Shown here piece by piece: positions 1 to 9,102 of a DNA stretch of 64,000 nt (positions are counted from its first letter, which is position 1; each line of letters begins with the position of its first letter). The position numbers and the translations under genes were made by a program. Origin of the DNA: UBA993 sp964436815 (lineage in GTDB: Bacteria; Bacillota; Dethiobacteria; DTU022); assembly GCA_964436815.1 (NCBI GenBank), contig CAYTER010000004.1, positions 11,209-75,208 on the forward strand, in the 5' to 3' direction. Below the pieces are notes generated by a model. The model was not told the DNA's origin and made no database searches. It was given only the letters and a program-made list of their open reading frames with translations.

Positions 1-1940
1 TCAGCCATCGGAACCTGGGCCTTGATTTTCTGCAGGCCGCCATCGGGTTCCATTCCCTGGATCCGTCCGCGCTTACTGTTCAAGTCACCCATAATGTCGC
101 CCATATATGATTCAGGAACGATAACTTCAACATTTAAGATCGGCTCGAGCAGAATAGGATTAGCCTGTTCCATCCCTTTTTTGAAGGCCTGGCCGGCAGC
201 GATCTTGAAAGCCATTTCTGATGAGTCAACAGTATGATAAGAACCGTCAACCAATTTGACAACCACATCGACAACCGGATATCCGGCAACAACGCCTTCA
301 TCCATTGCTTCACGGACACCCTTTTCCACAGCGGGAATATATTGTCTCGGTACCGCTCCACCGAAGATCTTGTCTTCGAAAACCAGTCCCTGGCCGGTTT
401 CAGCCGGTTCCATTTCCAGATAGACATGTCCGAACTGACCGCGTCCACCGGATTGTTTTTTATGCTTTCCTTCGATTCTTGACTGGCCTTTAATCGTTTC
501 TTTATAAGGGACTTTCGGGGTGGTAAAATCAACTTCAACCCCGAACTTTTGGGCAAGGCGGCTGACGATAATCTCTAAGTGAAGTTCGCCAAGGCCTGAA
601 ATAACAGTCTGTTTGGTTTCTGCCTTACGTTCCAGGCGGAACGTCGGATCTTCTTCAAGGAAACGGGAAAGGCCGCTCATTACTTTATCTTCATCGCCCT
701 TCGTTTTGGGCACAACGGCAAATGAGATCACCGGCTCCGGAAAAGCCAGCGGTGCAAAGACAATCGGCTTGCTACGATCGCAGAGGGTATCCCCGGTCGC
801 TGTTTCCTGCAGTTTAGCTACACAGGCAATATCACCGGTTACCACTTCCTCCATGGAAATCTGGTTTTTACCACGCATTGAAAAGACCTGGCCAAACCTT
901 TCCGTAGTATCCTTGGTAGAGTTGTAAATCTGGCTGTCGGGTTTGACAGAGCCGGAATAAACCCGGAAATAGTTAATCCGGCCGACATACGGGTCTGCCA
1001 GAGTTTTAAAAACAAAAGCGGAGAGGGGTTCATCCGGGCTTGGTTTACGGGTAACCTCGTCTTCTTTGTTAGGCAGATGGCCTTTCAGTTCTTGCTGATC
1101 AAGAGGTGATGGCATATACTGCTTGATGAGGTTAAGAAGAGGCTGGGTCCCCAGATTCTTGGTCGAAGCTGCGCAGAGCACCGGCACAATCTTGCCGCTC
1201 AGTACTCCCTGCCGCAGTCCGCGGTTAACCTCTTCGTCACTTAAAGTTTCTCCTTCCAGGTATTTCTCCAGGAGGCTGTCTTCCGCCTCTGCGACTGATT
1301 CAATTAATTTCTCCCGAAGCTCCTGAGCCTGTGCGCTCAAATCCGCCGGGATTTCCTCTTCAGTAACCTTCATGCCGTCACCTGAGAAGATCAGGGCTTT
1401 CTGCTTAACCAGATCGACAACACCTTTAAAATTTGATTCTTTGCCGATCGGCATCTGAAGTGGAGCAACATTCAACCCGAAGTGAGTCCGTAGCTGATCA
1501 AGGGTCTTTTCAAAATCGGCGTTTTCGCGATCAAGCTTGTTGATCACAACCAGGCGGGGTAATTTAAATTCGTTGGCGTAACTCCATACCTTTTCGGTGC
1601 CCACCTCCACACCGGAAACGGCACAAACAACGGCGATTACGCTGTCCGCAACCCTGAGCGCACCCAGAACATCCCCGATAAAGTCAAAATAGCCGGGAGT
1701 GTCAAGCAGGTTAACCTTAATCCCGTCCCATTCCAAAGGTGCCAGGCCGACGTTAATCGTAACCTGTTTTTTGATTTCGTCGGGATCAAAATCCGTAGTG
1801 GTGTTGCCCGCTTCGATTTTACCAAGACGATTTACCGCCCCCGACGTAAAAAGCAGCGCTTCAGTAAGAGATGTCTTACCGGCACCGCCGTGTGAGATTA
1901 ATGCCACATTGCGAATATTTTCGCTGCTGTACTTCTTCAT
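1..1940 (-). CDS. Elongation factor G-like GTPase (EF-G2 type), C-terminus cut by window edge
   Basis: A cytosolic translational GTPase of the EF-G superfamily; about 646 residues are present and the last part of the protein lies beyond the left edge. Seen: the P-loop HGGAGKTS at residues 17-24, where canonical EF-G has AHIDAGKT; the G3 motif DTPGYFDF near residue 80, where canonical EF-G has DTPGHVDF; the G4 motif NKLD; and long EF-G-like domains II-IV. These departures are typical of the EF-G-like paralogue group rather than the main translocase, so a housekeeping fusA is expected elsewhere. The ATG at 1940 follows a GAGGAGG site. It lies 109 bp downstream of leuD on the same strand with no clear terminator between. 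Whether it acts in translocation, ribosome recycling or something else cannot be read from the sequence. Confidence 0.9.
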   Translation of the reverse strand, partial: MKKYSSENIRNVALISHGGAGKTSLTEALLFTSGAVNRLGKIEAGNTTTDFDPDEIKKQVTINVGLAPLEWDGIKVNLLDTPGYFDFIGDVLGALRVADSVIAVVCAVSGVEVGTEKVWSYANEFKLPRLVVINKLDRENADFEKTLDQLRTHFGLNVAPLQMPIGKESNFKGVVDLVKQKALIFSGDGMKVTEEEIPADLSAQAQELREKLIESVAEAEDSLLEKYLEGETLSDEEVNRGLRQGVLSGKIVPVLCAASTKNLGTQPLLNLIKQYMPSPLDQQELKGHLPNKEDEVTRKPSPDEPLSAFVFKTLADPYVGRINYFRVYSGSVKPDSQIYNSTKDTTERFGQVFSMRGKNQISMEEVVTGDIACVAKLQETATGDTLCDRSKPIVFAPLAFPEPVISFAVVPKTKGDEDKVMSGLSRFLEEDPTFRLERKAETKQTVISGLGELHLEIIVSRLAQKFGVEVDFTTPKVPYKETIKGQSRIEGKHKKQSGGRGQFGHVYLEMEPAETGQGLVFEDKIFGGAVPRQYIPAVEKGVREAMDEGVVAGYPVVDVVVKLVDGSYHTVDSSEMAFKIAAGQAFKKGMEQANPILLEPILNVEVIVPESYMGDIMGDLNSKRGRIQGMEPDGGLQKIKAQVPMA

Positions 1941-2049
1941 GCATATGCCTCCTCAGTTCGTCCGGCTTTGCAACTGACCGGGTTACCTAATAATTACCGT
2001 TTACACCCTACCATTATCGCTTAAAAATTGCAAATGAACAATAGCTGAT

Positions 2050-2544
2050 TCAGCCGATCCTGGCCTTAACATATTCAATTAAGCCGCCGCGTTTAATCAG
2101 CTCCTGCATGAAAGGAGGGAAGGGGGCAGACCGGTATACTTCACCATTTTGAACATTTGTGATCAGCCCCTGATCGAGATCAACCTTCAGGCTGTCTTTA
2201 CCCGAATTCAAACCGCTGAAATCGGCGGGACATTCAAGAATCGGCAGACCGATATTGATTGCATTGCGGTAAAAAATGCGGGCAAAACTGCGGGCGATAA
2301 CACAAGATATTCCGGCTCCCTTGATTGCCAGCGGGGCATGCTCGCGAGAACTGCCGCAGCCAAAGTTATTGCCGGCAACAATGATGTCACCCGCCCCCGC
2401 CAGCTTCGGGAACTCCGGCCAGATATCTTCCATTAAATGTTCTGCCAGTTCCTCCGGAACCACTGTGTTCAGGTAACGGGCGGCAATGATAGCGTCTGTA
2501 TCGATATTATTGCCAAAGACCCATACCTTTCCTTCTAAAATCAT
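2050..2544 (-). CDS. leuD: 3-isopropylmalate dehydratase small subunit
   Basis: Small (swivelling) subunit of isopropylmalate isomerase, which with LeuC converts 2-isopropylmalate to 3-isopropylmalate in leucine synthesis. The 164-residue product has the early motif VFGNNIDTDAII and the substrate-loop motif GNNFGCGSSREHAP near residue 60, both hallmarks of the aconitase-family swivel domain. Its length fits the compact LeuD/HacB-like subfamily rather than the roughly 200-residue enterobacterial form. The ATG overlaps the leuC stop in a TGATG junction, so the two subunits are translationally coupled. It is the last gene of the ilvE-to-leuD operon. In this subfamily some enzymes also act on citramalate or homocitrate pathway intermediates, so specificity is inferred from the operon. 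Confidence 0.93.
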   Translation of the reverse strand: MILEGKVWVFGNNIDTDAIIAARYLNTVVPEELAEHLMEDIWPEFPKLAGAGDIIVAGNNFGCGSSREHAPLAIKGAGISCVIARSFARIFYRNAINIGLPILECPADFSGLNSGKDSLKVDLDQGLITNVQNGEVYRSAPFPPFMQELIKRGGLIEYVKARIG

Positions 2545-3830
2545 CAGGTAACCTCCTCCGGATGCACTATTTTACCGGCTACCGCAGAAGCAGCGGCTAC
2601 CGCTGGGTTGCAAAGATAAACTTCGCTTTCAGGGTGCCCCATCCGCCCGATGAAATTGCGGTTGGTTGTTGATAGGGCTTTCTCGCCCTTCGCCAGGATC
2701 CCCATGTGACCACCCAGGCAGGGACCGCAGGTTGGGGTGCTGACTGCACCTTCGGCATCGACAAATGTTTTAAGTAACCCTTCTTCCAGGGCAGTACTGT
2801 AAATCTGTTGCGTAGCGGGAATAACCAACAACCTGACCTTACTATTGACTTTTCTGCCTTTTAGCAGAGCAGCGGCAGCCCGTAAATCCTCAATCCGGCC
2901 GTTGGTACAGGAACCGATCACCACCTGGTCTATCGCGATATTTTGTGCCTCTGAAACCGGGCGAACATTATCAGGCGATGGCGGAAAAGCAATCTGCGGC
3001 TCTAATTCGTTAACATCGTAGCTGAATACTTTTTCATACCCTGCATCCTGATCGCTGTAAACTGGCGTATACGGGTGGGAAACCCTGTTTTCAAGATAAT
3101 CAAAAGTGATTTGATCGGGCTGCATGTAGCCGCATTTGCCGCCGGCTTCTATGGCCATATTGGCCATGGTCAGTCTGCCGTCCATAGAAAGCCGGTCGAT
3201 AGCCGATCCGGCAAATTCCATAGCCTTATAGCGAGCGCCCTCAACTCCGATTTGGCCAATCGTGAAAAGGATCAGATCTTTTCCGCTCACCCACTTGGGC
3301 AGGGAGCCGTTGTATTCAAAACGCAGGGTGGAGGGGACTTTAAACCAGGCTTCGCCGGTTGCCATTGCCGCAGCCAGGTCAGTACTGCCAACCCCGGTGG
3401 CAAAAGCACCAAGAGCCCCGTAAGTACAGGTATGTGAATCGGCGCCTATAATGACCGCACCCGGCCAGACCAGGCCTTTTTCCGGCAGCAGCGCATGCTC
3501 GATGCCCATTCTGCCAACATCGTAAAAATGTTTGATCCCGTACTCCTGGGCGAAAAGGCGGACAATCATCACCTGTTCCGCTGAAGCAATATCTTTGTTA
3601 GGAGTAAAATGATCTGGCACAAGGACTATTTTATCGGGATCAAAAACCCGGTCCAATCCAAAACGTTTAAACTCTCTGATCGCGACCGGGGCGGTAACAT
3701 CATTGCCAAGGGCCAAATCAATCCTGGCGTTGATTAGTTCTCCCGGTACCACCCTCTCCAGGCCTGCTGCTGTTGCTAAAATTTTTTCCACCATCGTTGA
3801 TCCGCTGCCAGGATTTATAACTTTGTTCAT
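2544..3830 (-). CDS. leuC: 3-isopropylmalate dehydratase large subunit
   Basis: Large, iron-sulfur subunit of isopropylmalate isomerase, partner of the LeuD encoded immediately downstream. The 428-residue protein has the three cluster-ligand cysteine regions expected for the aconitase family: ADSHTCTYGALGAF in the first third, GSCTNGR near residue 308, and CGPCLGGHMG near residue 370. The length is that of the short HacA/LeuC2-like branch. The ATG is preceded by GAAGGAA. It lies 72 bp after ilvN, the widest internal gap in the ilvD-to-leuD stretch, and no terminator is visible there. Leucine pathway membership is inferred from the T-box-controlled operon; homoaconitase or citramalate-pathway activity is the main alternative. 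Confidence 0.92.
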   Translation of the reverse strand: MNKVINPGSGSTMVEKILATAAGLERVVPGELINARIDLALGNDVTAPVAIREFKRFGLDRVFDPDKIVLVPDHFTPNKDIASAEQVMIVRLFAQEYGIKHFYDVGRMGIEHALLPEKGLVWPGAVIIGADSHTCTYGALGAFATGVGSTDLAAAMATGEAWFKVPSTLRFEYNGSLPKWVSGKDLILFTIGQIGVEGARYKAMEFAGSAIDRLSMDGRLTMANMAIEAGGKCGYMQPDQITFDYLENRVSHPYTPVYSDQDAGYEKVFSYDVNELEPQIAFPPSPDNVRPVSEAQNIAIDQVVIGSCTNGRIEDLRAAAALLKGRKVNSKVRLLVIPATQQIYSTALEEGLLKTFVDAEGAVSTPTCGPCLGGHMGILAKGEKALSTTNRNFIGRMGHPESEVYLCNPAVAAASAVAGKIVHPEEVT

Positions 3831-3902
3831 CTTGTTCCTTCTTTCTTTCAGCTGCTCCCAGGCTGATTTTTTGATCTATAAAATAATGGCGACACAGCGT
3901 TT

Positions 3903-4397
3903 TTAACTTTCACGGGTTATTTTTGAACCCCTAAGCAAAGCGACTTTGCCGGTACGCACGATTTCCTTGATGCCAAAGTGATCCAACAGCATTTTGATCG
4001 CTTCGAGTTTATCATCATTACCGGTTACTTCTATAATCATCGAATCGGGTGATACATCGACCACTTTGCCGCGGAAAGTCTCCACGATCTGCTGGATATC
4101 ACTGCGGCTGCCCGATTCGGCTTTCACTTTGATCAGCATCAGTTCGCGCATTACCGAAGGTTCATGGGACAGGTTGCTGACTTTGAGGACATTTACCAGT
4201 TTGTGCAGCTGCTTCATCACCTGCTCAATGACCGGATCGCTTCCTTCAACAGTTATGGTCATCCGGGCAATACCGGGTGTGATCGTTTCACCAACCGCGA
4301 TATTTTCAATATTAAATCCGCGGCGGCTGAAAAGACCGGAAATCCTGGTCAGGGCTCCGGCTTTGTTTTCAACAAGGATTGCCAGAACATGTTTCAT
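3903..4397 (-). CDS. ilvN: Acetolactate synthase regulatory subunit
   Basis: Small regulatory subunit of acetohydroxyacid synthase, which binds the catalytic IlvB and confers feedback inhibition by valine. The 164-residue protein starts with an ACT domain containing the usual NKAGALTRISGLFSRRGFNI-type segment at residues 11-31, and has the conserved C-terminal domain ending near RTGKVALLRG. Length is normal for the family. Its ATG shares one base with the ilvB stop (TAATG), so it is translationally coupled to the catalytic subunit. The operon also carries a T-box, so pathway flux would be controlled both by tRNA charging and allosterically. Confidence 0.95.
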   Translation of the reverse strand: MKHVLAILVENKAGALTRISGLFSRRGFNIENIAVGETITPGIARMTITVEGSDPVIEQVMKQLHKLVNVLKVSNLSHEPSVMRELMLIKVKAESGSRSDIQQIVETFRGKVVDVSPDSMIIEVTGNDDKLEAIKMLLDHFGIKEIVRTGKVALLRGSKITRES

Positions 4398-6088
4398 TAG
4401 TATTCACTCCCGGTAATGATTTGATTGATCGGGTGGTTGGGCGCAACCATCGGGTAAACATTTTCGCCCGGATTAACAACAAAATCGATTAAGACCGGCC
4501 CTTTAAGCTGAAAAGCTTCTTCGATAACCCGGGTTGCTTCTTCTTCACTGGCTGCCCGCAGGGCCTTGGCTCCGTAAGCCTCGGCTACCCTGACAAAATC
4601 AGGACTTTCAGAAAGCATAGTGTAGGAATAGCGTTTATCAAAGAAAAACTCCTGCCACTGGCGGACCATGCCAAGTGAACCGTTGTTGATGAGGGCGATG
4701 GTAATATCTAATTTGTTATTGACCACGGTGGCCAATTCCTGGATATTCATCTGAAAACTCCCGTCGCCGGTTATGCAGATTACCCGCTGATCCGGCGCGG
4801 CAAGACGGGCGCCGATTGCTGCCGGAAACCCATATCCCATGGTTCCAAGGCCACCGGAGGTTAAAAATTTATTCGGCTCGCGAATGATAAAATGCTGGGC
4901 AGTCCACATCTGATGCTGCCCGACATCAGTGGCGACAATGGTGTTGCCACCGGAAAGACGGCTGAGCTCCCTGATAACAAACTGCGGCCTTAAGCCATTG
5001 CCTGACCCGTTCTTACCGGCCGGCATGGGGTATTTGGCCTGCCAGCTTTCAATCTGCTTCAGCCATTTGCCCGTATTTCCGGGTTTTAGCTTGCGCAATA
5101 GTTCTTCAAGCACAAGGCGCACATCACCGACAATGGGAATATCAATATCGACATTTTTACCGATTTCGGCCGGGTCGATGTCAATGTGGATTATTTTCGC
5201 CTTTTCAGCAAAGCTGTCCAGCTTGCCGGTTACCCGATCGTCAAAACGCACTCCGGTGGCAATAATCAGATCTGATTCTGTCAGGGCATAATTAGCAGTT
5301 ACGCTGCCATGCATACCCGGCATGCCGAGAAACAGATTGTTATCCCCCGGAAAGGCTCCCAGCCCCATCAGGGAAAGGATTACCGGGATGTTGGCTTCCT
5401 CGGCCAGTTCGCGCAAAACCAGGTGTGCTCCTGACCGGATTAAACCTCCTCCGCCAAAGATCACCGGTTTGCGGGCATCGCGGATCGCTTTGACCGCTCG
5501 GTTAATCTGACCTACATGCCCTTCGTAAGTCGGTTTGTAACCGGCTATATGACACTTCTGATCGTAGTGGAAAGGGGCTTCCTGATCAAAAACATCCTTC
5601 GGAATATCGATTAAAACCGGTCCACGCCGTCCGGTTGAAGCTAGATAAAAAGCTTCACTAAGAATGGAGGGCAGCTCTTCAATCTTTTTAACCAGGTAGT
5701 TATGCTTGGTTATTGGCAGGGTAATTCCGGTAATATCAGCTTCCTGGAAGGCATCGGTGCCGATAAACTGGCTGGCTACCTGGCCGGTGATTAAAACAAG
5801 TGGAACAGAATCCATGTAGGCATTGGCAATCCCGGTAACCAGGTTTGTTGCCCCGGGTCCCGATGTGGCAAATACCACCCCTGGCTTTCCGGTAACCCGG
5901 GCGTATCCGTCAGCTGCGTGAACTGCCGCCTGCTCATGCCGAACCAACAGGTGTTTAACCGGCGCATCATAGAGCTGATTATAAAGAGGCAGAACCGCAC
6001 CGCCGGGAAAACCGAAAATCTGCTCGACCCCTTCGAGTTCAAGGGCCTTCAGAATCATTGACGAACCTTTAACCATCTTTTTTTTCAT
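4397..6088 (-). CDS. ilvB: Acetolactate synthase catalytic subunit
   Basis: Thiamine-diphosphate and FAD-dependent acetohydroxyacid synthase, making acetolactate or acetohydroxybutyrate as the first common step to valine, leucine and isoleucine. The 563 residues show the N-terminal pyrimidine-binding domain with GFPGGAVLPLY and the catalytic-Glu segment LVRHEQAAVHAADGYAR, a central FAD/DHS-like domain, and the C-terminal ThDP motif GDGSFQMNIQEL followed about 26 residues later by INN. Full length for the family. ATG overlaps the ilvD stop in a TAATG junction. It forms a holoenzyme with the downstream ilvN product. Confidence 0.96.
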   Translation of the reverse strand: MKKKMVKGSSMILKALELEGVEQIFGFPGGAVLPLYNQLYDAPVKHLLVRHEQAAVHAADGYARVTGKPGVVFATSGPGATNLVTGIANAYMDSVPLVLITGQVASQFIGTDAFQEADITGITLPITKHNYLVKKIEELPSILSEAFYLASTGRRGPVLIDIPKDVFDQEAPFHYDQKCHIAGYKPTYEGHVGQINRAVKAIRDARKPVIFGGGGLIRSGAHLVLRELAEEANIPVILSLMGLGAFPGDNNLFLGMPGMHGSVTANYALTESDLIIATGVRFDDRVTGKLDSFAEKAKIIHIDIDPAEIGKNVDIDIPIVGDVRLVLEELLRKLKPGNTGKWLKQIESWQAKYPMPAGKNGSGNGLRPQFVIRELSRLSGGNTIVATDVGQHQMWTAQHFIIREPNKFLTSGGLGTMGYGFPAAIGARLAAPDQRVICITGDGSFQMNIQELATVVNNKLDITIALINNGSLGMVRQWQEFFFDKRYSYTMLSESPDFVRVAEAYGAKALRAASEEEATRVIEEAFQLKGPVLIDFVVNPGENVYPMVAPNHPINQIITGSEY

Positions 6089-7776
6089 TAATGATCATCC
6101 TTTGTCGCTGCTGCTGAATTATCCAGTACTGCTCCCGCGGCTGCCGAAGATACCATTTTTGCATAACGCTTCAGGTAACCGCGGGCTATCTTTGGCGCAG
6201 GTTTAGTTAATTGAGCCCGGCGTCTGGTTAGCGCTGATTCATCTACTAACAGGTTAATTATACGGGCAGGCAGATCAATGGCAATCCGGTCGCCGTCCTC
6301 TACCAGGGCAATCGGCCCATCCGCTGCCGCTTCAGGGGAGATGTGACCGATGGCCGCTCCGCGGGTTGCTCCCGAAAAACGACCGTCCGTAATCAAGGCC
6401 ACATCTTCATCCAGCCCCATACCGGCAAGGGCGGATGTGGGGGTAAGCATTTCCCGCATTCCCGGCCCGCCTCGCGGCCCTTCATAACGAATCACAACCA
6501 CGCTGCCGGGCTTGATTGTTCCCCTGCTTATTGCTTCAACGGCAGTATCCTCACTGTTAAAAACCCGGGCAGTCCCTTCAAAACGCTGCATTTTTTCGGA
6601 TACCGCACCTTGTTTAACCACACCACCATCCGGCGCCAGGTTGCCAAAAATAACAGCCAGGCCGCCTTCACTGCGGTAGGGTTCAGTGACTGATCGGATT
6701 ACACTGCGATCACATACCTGCATATCCTTTATGTTTTCAGCTACACTTTTACCGGTCGCAGTTATCAGGCTTCCCTCAAGCAGCTTTGCATCTAACAACT
6801 CTTTCATGACCGCACCAACCCCGCCAGCCCGGTGCAGGTCTTCAATCCGATCCGGTCCGGCCGGACTTAACAGGCATAGCTGGGGAGTCTGACGGCTGAT
6901 TTCATTAACCCGATTCAAATCCAACCGGTAACCTCTCTCATTGGCGATAGCGGTGAGGTGTAGTAGCGTATTGGTTGAACAACCGAGGGCCATATCCACT
7001 CTAAGAGCATTTTCAAAAGCCTGGGGAGTGAGAATTTTGCCGGCCGTAACTTCGTTACGCATCAGATCAACAATCCGGATTCCGGCTTCCTTGGCCAGAA
7101 TCTGCCGCTCGGAGCTGACAGCAGGAATGGAACCGTTGCCGGGCAGGGCGAGGCCAAGGGCTTCTGCCATGCAATTCATCGAGTTCGCCGTGAACATTCC
7201 GGCACAGGAGCCGCATCCCGGGCATGCTTTCTCTTCAATATCAGACAGGTCGTCTTCGCTAATCCGTCCGGCTTTAAGGGCGCCGACTGCTTCGAAAACC
7301 GAGCTTAAATCGATCTTTTCGCCCTGCCTCCGACCTGCCAGCATCGGGCCGCCACTAATTAAAATGGCCGGGAGATCCAGTCTGGCAGCAGCCATCATCA
7401 TCCCGGGGGTAATTTTATCGCAATTGGTGATCAGAACCAGGGCATCAAAACAATGCGCCTCTGCCATCAGTTCGACACTGTCGGCGATAACTTCCCGGCT
7501 GGCCAGTGAATAATGCATTCCGGCGTGATTCATGGCAATTCCGTCACAGATGCCGATCGTTGAAAATTCGATCGGCGTGCCACCCCCGATCCGCACCCCG
7601 GCCTTGACTGCTTCAGCAATCTGCTTCAGCTGGGTATGCCCGGGAACAATATCATTGGCTGAATTCACAATCCCGATTAACGGCCGTTTGAGCTCCTCCG
7701 GGTGAAAACCAGCAGCCTTAAATAACGATCGGTGCGGTGCCCGGTCGATACCTTTTAATACTCGGTGGCTGTGCAT
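6088..7776 (-). CDS. ilvD: Dihydroxy-acid dehydratase
   Basis: Iron-sulfur dehydratase that turns 2,3-dihydroxy-isovalerate or methylvalerate into the corresponding 2-keto acids. The 562-residue protein has the expected cysteine motifs: CDKITPGMMMAAAR near residue 119, CPGCGSCAGMFTANSMNC near residue 188 and the C-terminal GRFSGATRG segment. A clear AAGGAGG site stands before the ATG. It is the second gene of the operon, 61 bp after ilvE and overlapping ilvB by one base. The usual intervening enzyme IlvC (ketol-acid reductoisomerase), which supplies its substrate, is not in this window. Confidence 0.96.
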   Translation of the reverse strand: MHSHRVLKGIDRAPHRSLFKAAGFHPEELKRPLIGIVNSANDIVPGHTQLKQIAEAVKAGVRIGGGTPIEFSTIGICDGIAMNHAGMHYSLASREVIADSVELMAEAHCFDALVLITNCDKITPGMMMAAARLDLPAILISGGPMLAGRRQGEKIDLSSVFEAVGALKAGRISEDDLSDIEEKACPGCGSCAGMFTANSMNCMAEALGLALPGNGSIPAVSSERQILAKEAGIRIVDLMRNEVTAGKILTPQAFENALRVDMALGCSTNTLLHLTAIANERGYRLDLNRVNEISRQTPQLCLLSPAGPDRIEDLHRAGGVGAVMKELLDAKLLEGSLITATGKSVAENIKDMQVCDRSVIRSVTEPYRSEGGLAVIFGNLAPDGGVVKQGAVSEKMQRFEGTARVFNSEDTAVEAISRGTIKPGSVVVIRYEGPRGGPGMREMLTPTSALAGMGLDEDVALITDGRFSGATRGAAIGHISPEAAADGPIALVEDGDRIAIDLPARIINLLVDESALTRRRAQLTKPAPKIARGYLKRYAKMVSSAAAGAVLDNSAAATKDDH

Positions 7777-7837
7777 ATTATTATAAATCCTCCTTATCTG
7801 CCTAAAGGATCTGTTCGAAATCCGGCTATTTCAGCTA

Positions 7838-8713
7838 TCAATCAAGCGGTGTTCCTTCACTAGCGGCCAGTTTCCTGAAAAGTTTAATTAGCTTATTGGT
7901 TACCGGTCCCGGTTTGCCACTGCCGATGATCCGCTGATCAATTTCAATCACCGGAATAACTTCTGCCGCTGTTCCAGTCAGAAAGCATTCTTCTGCAATG
8001 TAAAGATCATGACGGGTAAAAGGTACTTCCCGAACCGGAATCCCATCTTCTAGAGCCAGTTCGATTATCGCCTCCCTGGTAATCCCTTCCAGGATACCGA
8101 GATAAGATGGGGGAGTTAGCAGCTCTCCCTTGCGGTAAATAAAGACATTGTCTCCGGTCCCTTCGCAGACGTACCCCTGATTGGTCAACATGAGCGCTTC
8201 TAAAACACCGGCCCGGTTTGCTTCTATCTTGGCATGGATATTATTAAGATAATTTAAGGATTTAATTCTCGGATCAAGGGCGTCGGGAATATTGCGGCGG
8301 GTAGCCACGGTTATTACCTCGAGCCCTTTTTCGTATAGCTCTTCCGGATAGAGGGTTATCTTATCGGCGATAATAAAAACCTGTGCCTCTTTACAGCGGC
8401 GTGGATCCATTCCCAGGTCGCCCACCCCCCTGGTCACAACCAGGCGGATATAGGCATCCCGCAGCTTGTTGGCGTTTACCGTATCGACTACAGCCTTGAT
8501 CATATCATCCTGGCTGAGAGGAATTTTCAGCATGATCGAATGGGCTGACTCGTAAAGCCTCCTGATATGCTCCACCAGGCGGAATACCCGGCCGTTGTAA
8601 GCTCGAATTCCTTCAAAAACACCATCACCATAGAGCAGACCGTGATCAAATACTGAAATCACCGCTTCTTCGTCTGCAACCATCCTGCCATTAAGGTAAA
8701 TCAACCTGCCCAC
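7838..8713 (-). CDS. ilvE: Branched-chain amino-acid aminotransferase
   Basis: Fold-type IV PLP aminotransferase performing the last step of valine, isoleucine and leucine synthesis. The 291-residue product carries the early motif DHGLLYGDGVFEGIRAYNG, the PLP-lysine region RIKSLNYLNNIHAK near residue 150, and the C-terminal LTGTAAEVIPV motif near residue 250. First gene of the operon, directly behind the T-box leader. The ATG is preceded by AAAGAGGTGA. D-amino-acid transaminases share the fold, but the operon context favours IlvE. Confidence 0.93.
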   Translation of the reverse strand: MGRLIYLNGRMVADEEAVISVFDHGLLYGDGVFEGIRAYNGRVFRLVEHIRRLYESAHSIMLKIPLSQDDMIKAVVDTVNANKLRDAYIRLVVTRGVGDLGMDPRRCKEAQVFIIADKITLYPEELYEKGLEVITVATRRNIPDALDPRIKSLNYLNNIHAKIEANRAGVLEALMLTNQGYVCEGTGDNVFIYRKGELLTPPSYLGILEGITREAIIELALEDGIPVREVPFTRHDLYIAEECFLTGTAAEVIPVIEIDQRIIGSGKPGPVTNKLIKLFRKLAASEGTPLD

Positions 8714-8747
8714 TGTAAGTCACCTCTTTATTAAGGTATGGATGAAT

Positions 8748-8780
8748 ATAAAAATGCCCTCCGCCCAAAGGGGCGAAGGG
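8748..8780 (-). terminator. T-box intrinsic terminator
   Basis: On the minus strand, CCCTTCGCCC pairs with GGGCGGAGGG across a four-base loop and is followed by a run of T residues (CATTTTTATA). Its 5' arm directly follows the T-box sequence, which is the arrangement needed for the competing antiterminator. Confidence 0.9.
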
Positions 8781-9012
8781 ATTTCCTCCGCGGTACCACC
8801 CTTTTTACCTGCTCTCCTCAAAAAAATAAAAGAGATTACGCGCTACGTGATATTGATAACGGTATCAACCCGGTCCGGCTTACTAATATTTCAACCGGAC
8901 AGCTCCGGACCGACCTTCAGCAACTGGCTCTGCCGGTTTTCAGCTGCCCCGGCTCTCTGCAGAGAAGCTGGTTGCTTACTCCTGTCCTTCCTGGCCTTGT
9001 CAGTAAAGATTG
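8748..9012 (-). promoter_or_regulatory. T-box riboswitch leader of the ilvE-leuD operon
   Basis: The minus-strand leader has the diagnostic T-box sequence GGGTGGTACCGCGG at 8788-8801. Upstream, stem I carries the AGTA bulge, a CAGAGAGCC segment and GCTGAAAACCGGC, all in the expected order. A Rho-independent terminator follows at 8748-8780. T-box leaders bind uncharged tRNA and allow readthrough when the cognate amino acid is scarce. From the position after the GAA of the specifier loop, the candidate specifier is GTC (Val) at 8912-8914, followed by a purine. The T-box call is firm, the valine assignment is tentative. Confidence 0.93.
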
Positions 9013-9018
9013 CCTATA

Positions 9019-9047
9019 ATTATAGCTTCACGGTTTGGGAGTGTCAA
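9019..9047 (-). promoter_or_regulatory. Sigma-A type promoter of the ilv-leu operon
   Basis: Minus strand shows a perfect -35 TTGACA (9042-9047), a 17-base spacer and a perfect -10 TATAAT (9019-9024). Transcription would start near 9012, right at the 5' end of T-box stem I. Strong basal initiation with control by attenuation is the usual T-box design. Confidence 0.9.
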
Positions 9048-9102
9048 CAATTTGCGAACAGTTTTTTCCCATTCGGTGCGGGTTCCCTAAACTGCCAGAT
9101 TG

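Noticed and set aside
134..1825. Several ORFs of 60-140 codons on both strands at the left end
   Set aside because: All are out-of-frame shadows of the EF-G-like gene, which is open on the minus strand across the whole stretch.
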